Shown piece after piece: positions 8,319 through 14,864 of a stretch of 17,310 nucleotides of DNA. Position numbers and translations under genes: made by a program. The notes under the pieces are model-generated. The model saw only the letters and a list, made by a program, of their open reading frames with translations. It was not told the DNA's origin and made no database searches. The stretch comes from Gallionellaceae bacterium (GTDB lineage Bacteria; Pseudomonadota; Gammaproteobacteria; Burkholderiales; Gallionellaceae). Within the stretch, counting starts at the first letter, position 1; the number at the start of each line of letters is the position of its first letter. The stretch spans positions 1-17,310 of the forward strand of contig PLYB01000342.1 of NCBI GenBank assembly GCA_003151655.1. The letters run 5' to 3'.

Positions 8319-8678
8319 ATGGAGCGAAGCGTGATTATTAGTAATTCAAATCCACAGCCTGTCAATGAGGTGGATGTGGCTCAGGCTTTCGATATGAACA
8401 AGCAGGGGGCGTTGTTGCTGGATGTACGCGAGCCCAATGAGTATGCCGAAATACACGCGCCGGACGCGATATTAATACCTCTGGGGCAACTGAAGACGCG
8501 GTTCCCGGAAATCGCCGCATACAAAGATGTACCCATCGTCGTCATATGCAGATCAGGAGTGCGCTCGGCTGCTGCCACTCAATTACTTCAGGCTGCCGGT
8601 TACAGTCTGGTTTCAAATATCAAAGGCGGGATACTCGCTTGGGAAAGGGCCGGGCTGACGGTCGTACGCAAGTCGTAA
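8319..8678 (+). CDS. Single-domain rhodanese-like sulfurtransferase
   Basis: This 119-residue cytoplasmic protein consists of one rhodanese domain. The CH2A-like LLLDVREPNEY motif is at about residues 32-42 and the active-site loop CRSGVRS is at 77-83, with catalytic C77 expected to carry a persulfide. A six-residue loop after the cysteine is characteristic of sulfurtransferases (GlpE/YgaP type). No signal peptide or membrane helix is visible. The gene starts 5 nt after the tolC stop. The ATG at 8319 has little upstream Shine-Dalgarno; a GTG at 8331 is well placed behind GGAG (8321-8324) and may be the real start, giving a protein four residues shorter. The neighbouring DUF2892 gene supplies the other half of a YgaP-like pair. 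Confidence 0.92.
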   Translation: MERSVIISNSNPQPVNEVDVAQAFDMNKQGALLLDVREPNEYAEIHAPDAILIPLGQLKTRFPEIAAYKDVPIVVICRSGVRSAAATQLLQAAGYSLVSNIKGGILAWERAGLTVVRKS

Positions 8679-8760
8679 CTCCATAACCTACGCAACCTTG
8701 CTGACCGGCATCACGCGAGAGGAGCTTTTCTGACGACTCATCAATGAGAAAGACACGGCC

Positions 8761-9441
8761 TTGGATGTAAAGTGTAACGAGTGCGGTAAAGAAATAAGCA
8801 ATGATACCGAGTTATGTCCTCAATGCGGTCACAAGCCAACGAAACGCAACCAACTGGCTTGGTTGCCCGGTGTTGTCCTATTGTTTATCTTGGGCATTCC
8901 CTATTTTGTCATTGTCTCTTCGAAAAAAATAATACCATCTGAACAAGCTGTTATGCCCCGAAGTTTACCAGCGCCGCAGTGCGGTTTGATAGACGGATAT
9001 CAGATCGGTATGAGCATGCAAAGCTTTAAAGGTGTCTACCCCAAGAGTCTTCCCGCCTCCTCCTGTCGTTTAAGCTCGCCAAAGATGGTTCGCTGCGATG
9101 GTCAGATGCCAATCAATAATGTTCCTGCTTGGGTGTCCTTTGATTTCGGGCACGGAAATGATTTCGTGGATGGAACTCAATTCGCTTTTGGAAATGGGAA
9201 ACTTTTTGGCGTTAAGGGTAACTTTGATATCAATAGCTATCAAGAGATGAAACAGACATTCATTGGGAAATACGGCACTCCTAAAGCAGTGCAAAATGAG
9301 TCTACCGATTATGAGGGCATGACTTGGAATAAGGATGGTAACGCAATTACGCTCAGTAAAATTTCTGACGGGGAAGGGTATCTGTTTTCCATTATCCCGT
9401 TAGACCCGAAAAGATTGTCAGCGTGCCTGGCCGCACACTAA
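8761..9441 (+). CDS. Unidentified membrane protein with N-terminal zinc ribbon
   Basis: This 226-residue protein was not matched to a named family. It starts with a zinc-ribbon C5-x2-C8-x10-C19-x2-C22 followed by GHKP, then a basic linker and one hydrophobic helix (about residues 32-54). A predicted extracytoplasmic domain of about 170 residues with four more cysteines follows. This C-terminal part contains GMSMQSFKGVYP and MKQTFIGKYGTPK, which resembles small periplasmic proteins that follow a turn with a short helix and strand, but no function can be given. The only usable start is TTG at 8761; the frame closes upstream at 8731 without ATG or GTG, and starting here keeps the first zinc cysteines. 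It lies 82 bp after the rhodanese gene and may be in the same transcript, ended by the hairpin at 9479-9515. Confidence 0.7.
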   Translation: MDVKCNECGKEISNDTELCPQCGHKPTKRNQLAWLPGVVLLFILGIPYFVIVSSKKIIPSEQAVMPRSLPAPQCGLIDGYQIGMSMQSFKGVYPKSLPASSCRLSSPKMVRCDGQMPINNVPAWVSFDFGHGNDFVDGTQFAFGNGKLFGVKGNFDINSYQEMKQTFIGKYGTPKAVQNESTDYEGMTWNKDGNAITLSKISDGEGYLFSIIPLDPKRLSACLAAH

Positions 9442-9478
9442 TGAACTGATATAAGGACTCATTGAAGTGCCGTATAAG

Positions 9479-9515
9479 ATGAAGGAGCGGACATAAGCCG
9501 CTCCTTCATTTTTTT
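9479..9515 (+). terminator. Intrinsic terminator
   Basis: A 12-bp perfect stem (ATGAAGGAGCGG at 9479-9490 and CCGCTCCTTCAT at 9498-9509, 7-nt loop) is followed directly by a run of seven T (9509-9515). It ends the plus-strand transcript after the zinc-ribbon gene. On the minus strand the same hairpin lies just past the 54-codon gene but has no comparable T-run, so it would be a weaker stop for the cyd operon. Confidence 0.92.
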
Positions 9516-9526
9516 AAATATTCGAT

Positions 9527-9691
9527 TTAGTGGTGCGATTTGGAAAGCAGTTTGAGCATCTTCAAGTTGATGACCATGAAGCGAAATAGTTGCCAAATCA
9601 CACACGTCCGCATGAAGCGAGTCAATCGTGTTGGTGTGGGCGGATAGTAAGCCTGTTGGTAAGGCTCCCGATTAGTTATCTTTTCGGACAT
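9527..9691 (-). CDS. Unidentified 54-residue protein at the end of the cyd/SQR operon
   Basis: This short gene starts with ATG at 9691, preceded by an AAGGA ribosome binding site at good spacing, and ends with TAA just before the shared terminator hairpin. It begins 27 bp after the SQR-like stop on the same strand. The product starts MSEKITNREPYQQAYYPPTP, a tyrosine- and proline-rich segment. It continues with TRLTRFMRTCVIWQLFRFMV, INLKMLKLL and a basic end SKSHH. The second half is an amphipathic to hydrophobic stretch with many arginines and lysines, suggesting a membrane-associated helix. There is one cysteine (C30). No family was recognised. Good translation signals and operon position argue that it is real. 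Confidence 0.68.
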   Translation of the reverse strand: MSEKITNREPYQQAYYPPTPTRLTRFMRTCVIWQLFRFMVINLKMLKLLSKSHH

Positions 9692-9718
9692 GTTTTTTCC
9701 TTATAAATTAGTGATAGG

Positions 9719-11176
9719 TCAATCTGGAAGAATTGACCAGCCTAGGCGCAGCTTTGCTTGATAAATAAAAGCGTGGTGCAGCAGATACTTCATCCAGTGT
9801 CCCGCCAAGCCGATCTCACCAAAAGTCAGATCCATATCGCGACCATACTCTGGATACTTCTCGTAATCCGGCACAACGGGGAATACGGTCATGGTGGCAG
9901 CCGTCCCCTTGAGAATGTGCGAGCCGGTAGAGGCTACACACGCCGCCCCCATTTCTGCCATCGATGCCGTATGAGTTGGTTTTTCCGCTCCGTTCAACAT
10001 ATCGCGAATGCTCATGGCAACCGCTTTTGCCATGGCGGCAGAGGGCATGCCGGTTCTTGGCGCAGTCGGATTGATCGGAGTTCCATTCGTACTTTGCATG
10101 GGCTTGCTGATCATGTGGGGCGGAGCAAATGCGATACCAACAGCGAAGATGTTGCGATAAGAGGGTGTCTGATAAGTTCTAGGCCAATCTTTTGCACTCC
10201 ATTCCATGAATGGTCGTGCAGTGTAGTCTGCATCAACTTTCATAAATCCATTAGGCGCAAATACCTGGCTGGTGATGTCCTCATTCGCTTTATTGAAAGC
10301 TTTGAGTCCAACGCCTGCGAAAGGAGGAATGAGCATGGAGAAATCAAAAGCCAACTCATGGAATGTCCCATCCAGAGTTTCATAATGAATTTTTCCGGCT
10401 TCAACTTTTTTGACATGCGCACGGGTGATCCATTCGATGTCACGCTCGACCATCAGTGACTCGGCAAACACCTTGCCATTGGTTACATAGCCGCCACGGT
10501 TGATGTGAACCCCGCCCATGCCGAAATCGCCCAGTTCATATTCGTTGCTGATCCAGATAATTTTTGCCTTGTCGCGAACACCGGCTTCACGCAGCACATG
10601 GTCCACGTTGTAGATATACTCGAATGCGGCACCTTGGCAGGTACACATACCATGACCTGTGCCGATGACAAAGGTTCTATTTTCCCCTTTGCGCATTGCC
10701 TCGATATTGGCCTGAAGCTGGTGGTTGGCTTCCTTTGCGTGACCAAAGGTGCAAACGGAAACAGTATGCCCGTGATCCGGTCCCAATCCTTCGGTTGCGG
10801 CAAAATTCAACTTCGGTCCGGTAGCGTTCACCAGAAAATCATAAGTGATATTTTCCTGAACGCCGACCTTGTCTGCGCGGGTATATTCGACGGTCACAAA
10901 TGGAGTGGCGCTCCCGTCATCACCTTCCGGATGGATAGCAATCGCTTTTGCCTGACGATAATCAACATTGGTTTTTTTGTAGACTTGAGCAAGATCGAAG
11001 GTGACTTGTTCTTCCGTCATCTGACCAACACCCACCCAGATATTGGAAGGTATCCAATTCCATTTTGAGTTGGGTGAAATAATGATAATTTCGTGTTGCT
11101 TGCCTACCCATTTATTTAAATATCGGGCGGCGGTGTGCCCGGATATTCCAGCTCCTAAAATGACGATTCTTGACAT
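9719..11176 (-). CDS. Sulfide:quinone oxidoreductase-family FAD protein
   Basis: This 485-residue flavoprotein begins with the FAD-binding GAGISG (residues 8-13) followed by HEIIIISP, and has the NATGPKLNF segment (117-125) seen in sulfide:quinone oxidoreductases and flavocytochrome c sulfide dehydrogenases. Cysteines lie at the places expected for catalysis: C142, C178/C180 in GHGMCTCQG and C413 in AACVAS. The C-terminal stretch (about 458-485, HWMKYLLHHAFIYQAKLRLG) resembles the amphipathic membrane-binding tail of SQR. SQR oxidises sulfide to sulfur or polysulfide and reduces quinone. The exact SQR type was not determined and another FAD oxidoreductase activity is possible. The ATG at 11176 has an AGAGAGG ribosome binding site and directly precedes the FAD motif; the frame runs upstream to 11341 but those extra 55 codons overlap ybgE and are rejected. 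It follows ybgE by 41 bp in the cyd operon. Confidence 0.85.
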   Translation of the reverse strand: MSRIVILGAGISGHTAARYLNKWVGKQHEIIIISPNSKWNWIPSNIWVGVGQMTEEQVTFDLAQVYKKTNVDYRQAKAIAIHPEGDDGSATPFVTVEYTRADKVGVQENITYDFLVNATGPKLNFAATEGLGPDHGHTVSVCTFGHAKEANHQLQANIEAMRKGENRTFVIGTGHGMCTCQGAAFEYIYNVDHVLREAGVRDKAKIIWISNEYELGDFGMGGVHINRGGYVTNGKVFAESLMVERDIEWITRAHVKKVEAGKIHYETLDGTFHELAFDFSMLIPPFAGVGLKAFNKANEDITSQVFAPNGFMKVDADYTARPFMEWSAKDWPRTYQTPSYRNIFAVGIAFAPPHMISKPMQSTNGTPINPTAPRTGMPSAAMAKAVAMSIRDMLNGAEKPTHTASMAEMGAACVASTGSHILKGTAATMTVFPVVPDYEKYPEYGRDMDLTFGEIGLAGHWMKYLLHHAFIYQAKLRLGWSILPD

Positions 11177-11217
11177 ATTTTCCTCTCTAAAATTGAGCAA
11201 CTTTCCATGAAAAATAA

Positions 11218-11505
11218 TTAGCCGCGCAACAGTAACCATAGCCCGAGAGCCATCAGCGCCCATGCTATCCACGGACCGAACAGAATGCGCCACAGTCTGG
11301 TTTCGAAGATGAAGCCGACACCGTGGACAAACCCGGCGCAAACACCAAGCATCGTTAGCGACAACATGCCATGACTGACATGAGCCAGTGCTTTGGGGTA
11401 AGTCAAGATCATTCCGGCCATACCCAGTGCTAACAAGAGCGACAGCATGCGTGGCAGCACGGCGTAAGCGCCGTCACTCGGAACTCGGTTTAGTGCTTGT
11501 CGCAC
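11218..11505 (-). CDS. ybgE: Cyd operon protein YbgE
   Basis: This 95-residue protein has three hydrophobic helices (about 20-38, 46-66 and 74-93), matching the length and layout of the YbgE family encoded downstream of cydAB in many proteobacteria. Its function is poorly known even in E. coli. The start is GTG at 11505, placed behind AAGGAAGAG and overlapping the end of cydX by 16 bp, which indicates translational coupling. The identification rests on position, length and hydrophobic pattern. Confidence 0.8.
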   Translation of the reverse strand: MRQALNRVPSDGAYAVLPRMLSLLLALGMAGMILTYPKALAHVSHGMLSLTMLGVCAGFVHGVGFIFETRLWRILFGPWIAWALMALGLWLLLRG

Positions 11506-11612
11506 GGCTCTTCCTTAATAACGGCGCAGGCCTTTGCATCACACATCATGGTGTTGACGATGGCCAACAGTATGGCCATGCTGACTCCGAGCATCCAGGC
11601 GAAATACCACAT
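11490..11612 (-). CDS. cydX: Cytochrome bd small subunit CydX
   Basis: This 40-residue gene begins MWYFAWMLGV, the strongly conserved opening of CydX, a single-helix subunit that stabilises the hemes of cytochrome bd. The ATG at 11612 lies 14 bp past the cydB stop, with AAAGGAG as ribosome binding site. The membrane helix covers about residues 3-23. The tail differs from usual CydX: it carries three cysteines (C24, C29, C37) within 14 residues and ends CDKH. The 3' end overlaps ybgE by 16 bp. Confidence 0.93.
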   Translation of the reverse strand: MWYFAWMLGVSMAILLAIVNTMMCDAKACAVIKEEPCDKH

Positions 11613-11626
11613 GTTGAGTCTCCTTT

Positions 11627-12766
11627 TTAATAAGCCGACTTGTCGTTGGCGTTGATGAATGCTTCAGTCACTTTTCCGGACATTTTCTTGTAGGCCCAGC
11701 TGGTGTAAATGATGATGAGCGGCAAGAAGATCAGCGTAGCTCCGAGCATCAGTTCCAGCGTCAGTTGCGACGAGACGCTGTCCCATACTGTCAGGCTGGA
11801 ACGAGGATCGGAGCTGGACGGCATGATGAACGGGAACAGTGAAACTCCGGCGGTGCCGATAATGCCCAGCATGCACACAGAAGAGCTAATGAAGGCCAGC
11901 ACCGGCTTTCTGAACCATGCCGCAAGCAGAGCCAACAAGCCGCCAACGAAACCGGCTGCGGGCACCAGCTGTGTGGCTGGATACAGACTGTAGTTCTTTA
12001 GCCATGCTCCGGCCTGCATGATCACGGTTTTGTCCAGCGGGTCAGGTAGCGCACTAGGATCGACCACGCTGGTGATGACAAAGCCCTGAATGCTGCTTGC
12101 CACCCATACGCCCGCAGCAGCGAAAGCGGCCAGTGTGATCGTGCCGAAAATCAGCGAGGCAGTGCGCACGCTGCGAAAGATGTCTCCTTCAGTGCGAATC
12201 ATCAGGTAATTGGCACCGTGGAAGGTAATCATCGCGGAACTCACCACGCCCGCAAGCAGCGCAAACGGATTGAGCAATTCCCAGAACGTGCCGGTGTAGA
12301 ACAAGCGCAAGCTATCGTCCAAATGGAACGGCACGCCTTGCAGCAGATTACCGAAGGCCACGCCGAAGATCAGCGGCGGAACCATGCCACCGATAAACAG
12401 CCCCCAGTCCCAGGTATTGCGCCATGTCGGATTGTCGATCTTGCTGCGGTAATCGAAACCGACCGGGCGGAAGAACATCGCCCATAACACCGCCAGCATC
12501 GCCCAGTAGAATCCGGAAAATGCGGCAGCATAAACCATCGGCCAAGCCGCGAAGATCGCACCACCTGCGGTGATGAACCATACCTGGTTGCCGTCCCAAT
12601 GCGGACCGACCGTGTTGATGATGATACGGCGTTCAACATCGTTCTTGCCGACGAAGGGCAACAACGTGCCTACGCCCATATCGTGACCGTCCATGATGGC
12701 AAAGCCGAGCAGCAAAGCACCGACCAATATCCACCAGATGAGTTTCAGCGTTTCATAATCCAGCAT
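11627..12766 (-). CDS. cydB: Cytochrome bd quinol oxidase subunit II
   Basis: This 379-residue integral membrane protein is the partner of CydA in cytochrome bd oxidase, which reduces oxygen to water using quinol without pumping protons. The N-terminal region with AIMDGHDMGVGTLLPF and TVGPHWDGNQVWFI is the hallmark of CydB and includes residues near the proton channel. Eight to nine hydrophobic helices are spread along the length, and the size equals that of E. coli CydB. The ATG has a strong GAGGAG ribosome binding site and follows cydA by 14 bp. The heme d assembly genes cydC and cydD are not in the window. Confidence 0.97.
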   Translation of the reverse strand: MLDYETLKLIWWILVGALLLGFAIMDGHDMGVGTLLPFVGKNDVERRIIINTVGPHWDGNQVWFITAGGAIFAAWPMVYAAAFSGFYWAMLAVLWAMFFRPVGFDYRSKIDNPTWRNTWDWGLFIGGMVPPLIFGVAFGNLLQGVPFHLDDSLRLFYTGTFWELLNPFALLAGVVSSAMITFHGANYLMIRTEGDIFRSVRTASLIFGTITLAAFAAAGVWVASSIQGFVITSVVDPSALPDPLDKTVIMQAGAWLKNYSLYPATQLVPAAGFVGGLLALLAAWFRKPVLAFISSSVCMLGIIGTAGVSLFPFIMPSSSDPRSSLTVWDSVSSQLTLELMLGATLIFLPLIIIYTSWAYKKMSGKVTEAFINANDKSAY

Positions 12767-12780
12767 GTAAATCTCCTCGT

Positions 12781-14340
12781 TTATTTTAGGGTGGCAAATT
12801 CGGAATGGTAGCGTCCGGTTCCCAAACTGCTTGGGCCTTTGCGTGCGAATTTCACCATCAAGTACATCTCGATAATGAGCAAGCCTGTGTAGAACAATAC
12901 AAATCCAGCCAAAGAACCATACAGGCTATTAACTGTGAGGCTGGAAACAGACAGGTGAGTGGGGAGTACGCCATAGATAGTCCAGGGCTGGCGACCATAC
13001 TCTGCGACAAACCAGCCAAGCTCGGCGGCGATCCACGGCATCGGGATAAACAAGACCGCCCAACGCATCAGCCAGCGTTGCTTGAGGAAAGTGCCGCGCA
13101 CGGTGTGGTAGAGAGACAGGCCGAGCAGCAGAGCGAAAGAGAAGCCTAGGGCAACCATCACCCGGAATGACCAGAACATCGGTGCAACGCGCGGTACGGT
13201 GCTGTCCACCGCCAGCTGGATCATCTCCGGTGTGGCTTTGGAAACATCTTCGGTATATTTCTTTAGCAACAGTCCGAAGCCCAGATCTTTTTTATGCGCT
13301 TCGAACATTTCCTTGGCTGCGACATCGTTCTTTTGTTTGCGCAGCGTTTCCATCGCTGTCACGGCAAGCATTCCAGACTCGATACGAGCGCGATTCTTTT
13401 CCTTGATCTCGGCGATGCCGGGAATTTCTTTGGTGAAGGTACGTGTGCCGATGATGCCCATCACGTAAGGAATCTGTAGCTCATAATCGTTGCGTTTTTC
13501 CTGCTCGTTGGGGAACGCGAACAGCGTCAGAGCAGCCGGTGCCGGTTCGGTATGCCACATCGCTTCCATTGCCGCCAGCTTGGTTTGCTGCGATTCGGAG
13601 ATGGTGTAGCCGGATTCATCGCCCAGCACGATCACCGATAGTGCGGATGCGAAGCCGAAAGCAGCGGCGACGCGAAATGAGCGGCGTGCAAACTCAATGT
13701 CGCGTCCCTTGAGCAGATACCAGGAAGAGATGCCCAGCACGAAAATCGATGCGGTGACGTAACCGGCGGAAACGGTATGCACGAATTTGGCTTGTGCGGT
13801 CGGGTTGAACATCACTTGCCAGAAGTTGGTGAGTTCCATGCGCATGGTGGTGTAGGAAAACTCTGCGCCCACCGGATCCTGCATCCAGCCGTTCGCAATC
13901 AATATCCACAGCGCGGATAGATTGGAACCGATAGCGGTGAGCACGGTGACCATAAAGTGCTGGCCTTTGCTTAAGCGATCCCAGCCAAGGAAGAACAGAC
14001 CGACGAAAGTGGATTCGAGGAAGAACGCCATCAGTCCCTCAATCGCCAGCGGCGCGCCGAAAATATCGCCGACATAATGCGAGTAATACGCCCAGTTAGT
14101 GCCGAACTGGAATTCCATGGTCAGTCCGGTGGTCACTCCAAGGGCGAAGTTAATGCCGAACAGTTTTCCCCAAAAGCGGGTCATGTCCTTGTAAACCTGT
14201 TGCCCCGTTATCAGGTATGAGCCTTCCATGATAACCAGCAGAAAGGTCATGCCCAGAGTGAGCGGAACGAACAGGAAGTGATACAGCGCGGTGACCGCAA
14301 ATTGCAACCTCGAAAGGTCGACCAGTTCAGTGCTTATCAT
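12781..14340 (-). CDS. cydA: Cytochrome bd quinol oxidase subunit I, long Q-loop type
   Basis: This 519-residue protein holds the three hemes and the quinol site of cytochrome bd. By comparison with E. coli CydA, heme ligands are H21 (b595), H188 and M395 (b558) and E440 in the AELGWF segment; GRQPW is at 449-453. The Q-loop is long (about residues 250-390, including TEPAPA, YELQIPY and KKDLGFGLLLKKYT), placing it in the L subfamily with the E. coli bd-I enzyme and not with short-loop cyanide-insensitive oxidases. The ribosome binding site TAAGGAG before the ATG contains the stop codon of cydP. Neighbours cydP, cydB, cydX and ybgE complete a bd oxidase operon. Confidence 0.98.
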   Translation of the reverse strand: MISTELVDLSRLQFAVTALYHFLFVPLTLGMTFLLVIMEGSYLITGQQVYKDMTRFWGKLFGINFALGVTTGLTMEFQFGTNWAYYSHYVGDIFGAPLAIEGLMAFFLESTFVGLFFLGWDRLSKGQHFMVTVLTAIGSNLSALWILIANGWMQDPVGAEFSYTTMRMELTNFWQVMFNPTAQAKFVHTVSAGYVTASIFVLGISSWYLLKGRDIEFARRSFRVAAAFGFASALSVIVLGDESGYTISESQQTKLAAMEAMWHTEPAPAALTLFAFPNEQEKRNDYELQIPYVMGIIGTRTFTKEIPGIAEIKEKNRARIESGMLAVTAMETLRKQKNDVAAKEMFEAHKKDLGFGLLLKKYTEDVSKATPEMIQLAVDSTVPRVAPMFWSFRVMVALGFSFALLLGLSLYHTVRGTFLKQRWLMRWAVLFIPMPWIAAELGWFVAEYGRQPWTIYGVLPTHLSVSSLTVNSLYGSLAGFVLFYTGLLIIEMYLMVKFARKGPSSLGTGRYHSEFATLK

Positions 14341-14349
14341 ATACTCTCC

Positions 14350-14532
14350 TTAAGGCGTAGTTGTGTTGCGGTTTAACGGGTGCAGAATCGCGTTACCAAC
14401 TTGTTCCGGTGTCAGCTTGCTGTCGTTGGGTTCGCTAAAGAAGACCCACCAGATGACCAGCAAGCCGAATAGCTTGACGACAGTCACGATGGCGATTTTT
14501 CTGGCTAACGGGTGCTCGGAAAACGCTTTCAT
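14350..14532 (-). CDS. cydP: Small membrane protein CydP, putative cytochrome bd accessory subunit
   Basis: This 60-residue protein has a basic N-terminus with HPLARKIA, one membrane helix (about residues 12-31, ending in WWVFFSEP) and a short tail. It resembles the small CydP proteins found directly upstream of cydA in many betaproteobacteria and gammaproteobacteria, proposed as extra bd oxidase subunits. The ATG at 14532 follows a GGGGG stretch; a GTG at 14580 would add 16 residues of basic, poorly conserved-looking sequence and is less likely. The TAA stop is embedded in the ribosome binding site of cydA, coupling the two genes. It is the first gene of the operon, about 150 bp downstream of the predicted sigma54 start site. 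Confidence 0.75.
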   Translation of the reverse strand: MKAFSEHPLARKIAIVTVVKLFGLLVIWWVFFSEPNDSKLTPEQVGNAILHPLNRNTTTP

Positions 14533-14642
14533 CGCTAATTTCCCCCGGATAGTTCGTCTAATCTGAATTTCATTCACCACCTGATTTCACAATGGGGCAA
14601 GCTGAAACCTGTACGATTAAATTTGCGTCTATCGGAGTGTTA

Positions 14643-14684
14643 GCGCGCAAATGGAAAATCCGAGTTTAAAACTCCTTTTCGCGC
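14643..14684 (-). repeat. Nested inverted repeat in the predicted cyd leader
   Basis: An outer pair, GCGCGCAAA (14643-14651) and TTTTCGCGC (14676-14684), matches with a single mismatch. An inner pair, GAGTTT (14662-14667) and AAACTC (14669-14674), is perfect around one base. On the minus strand this would fold as a two-tier hairpin at the very 5' end of the cyd mRNA if transcription starts near 14682. It could stabilise the message or be a protein-binding site. Pairing is seen; function is inferred. Confidence 0.4.
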
Positions 14685-14692
14685 TTTCTATA

Positions 14693-14708
14693 TGCAGTAT
14701 GTGTGCCA
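14693..14708 (-). promoter_or_regulatory. Putative sigma54 (-24/-12) promoter of the cyd/SQR operon
   Basis: Read on the minus strand from 14708 the sequence is TGGCACACATACTGCA. It matches the sigma54 consensus TGGCAC-N5-TTGCA except for one base (C for T in CTGCA) and keeps the essential GG and GC with exactly 10 bp between them. The predicted transcription start is near 14682, about 150 bp before cydP. A sigma54-dependent activator gene is divergent and adjacent, which strongly supports the call. Confidence 0.75.
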
Positions 14709-14757
14709 ACTTTTGAAACTGTTCGCTAATTTATTGTTATATATAAATTAATAATTT

Positions 14758-14786
14758 TTCACCGCAGATTTATTGGGATATATAAA
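14758..14786 (+). promoter_or_regulatory. Putative sigma70 promoter of the activator gene
   Basis: TTCACC (14758-14763) and TATAAA (14781-14786) are separated by 17 bp. The boxes match consensus at 4 of 6 and 5 of 6 positions. Transcription would start near 14793, placing the inverted repeat at 14799-14849 in the leader, where it could also serve autoregulation. The surrounding DNA (14725-14790) is very AT-rich and could bend between enhancer and sigma54 promoter. Confidence 0.4.
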
Positions 14787-14798
14787 ATTTGACGAAGC

Positions 14799-14849
14799 CA
14801 AAAATGGCAGTTGAATTTGATTGTTCGATAGTGCAAACTGCCATTTTTG
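14799..14849. promoter_or_regulatory. Long inverted repeat, candidate enhancer (UAS) for the sigma54 activator
   Basis: Two perfect 14-bp arms, CAAAAATGGCAGTT (14799-14812) and AACTGCCATTTTTG (14836-14849), are separated by 23 bp. The pair lies 91-141 bp upstream of the sigma54 promoter at 14693-14708, the usual distance for enhancer-binding proteins, and ends 15 bp before the activator start codon. It may also act as an autoregulatory operator. The repeat is seen; binding by the neighbouring protein is inferred. Confidence 0.6.
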
Positions 14850-14864
14850 TCAGGATGCTAATTA

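Noticed and set aside
10505..11068. Long open frame on the plus strand inside the SQR-like gene
   Set aside because: Its product has no recognisable motif and it lies fully opposite a well-supported flavoprotein gene.
11177..11341. N-terminal extension of the SQR-like gene
   Set aside because: The extra 55 codons overlap ybgE on the same strand, and the ATG at 11176 has a strong AGAGAGG site directly before the FAD-binding motif.
14806..14821. TGGCAG-containing second sigma54-like site on the plus strand
   Set aside because: The GG is not followed by GC at the required 10-bp distance; the bases belong to the inverted repeat arm.
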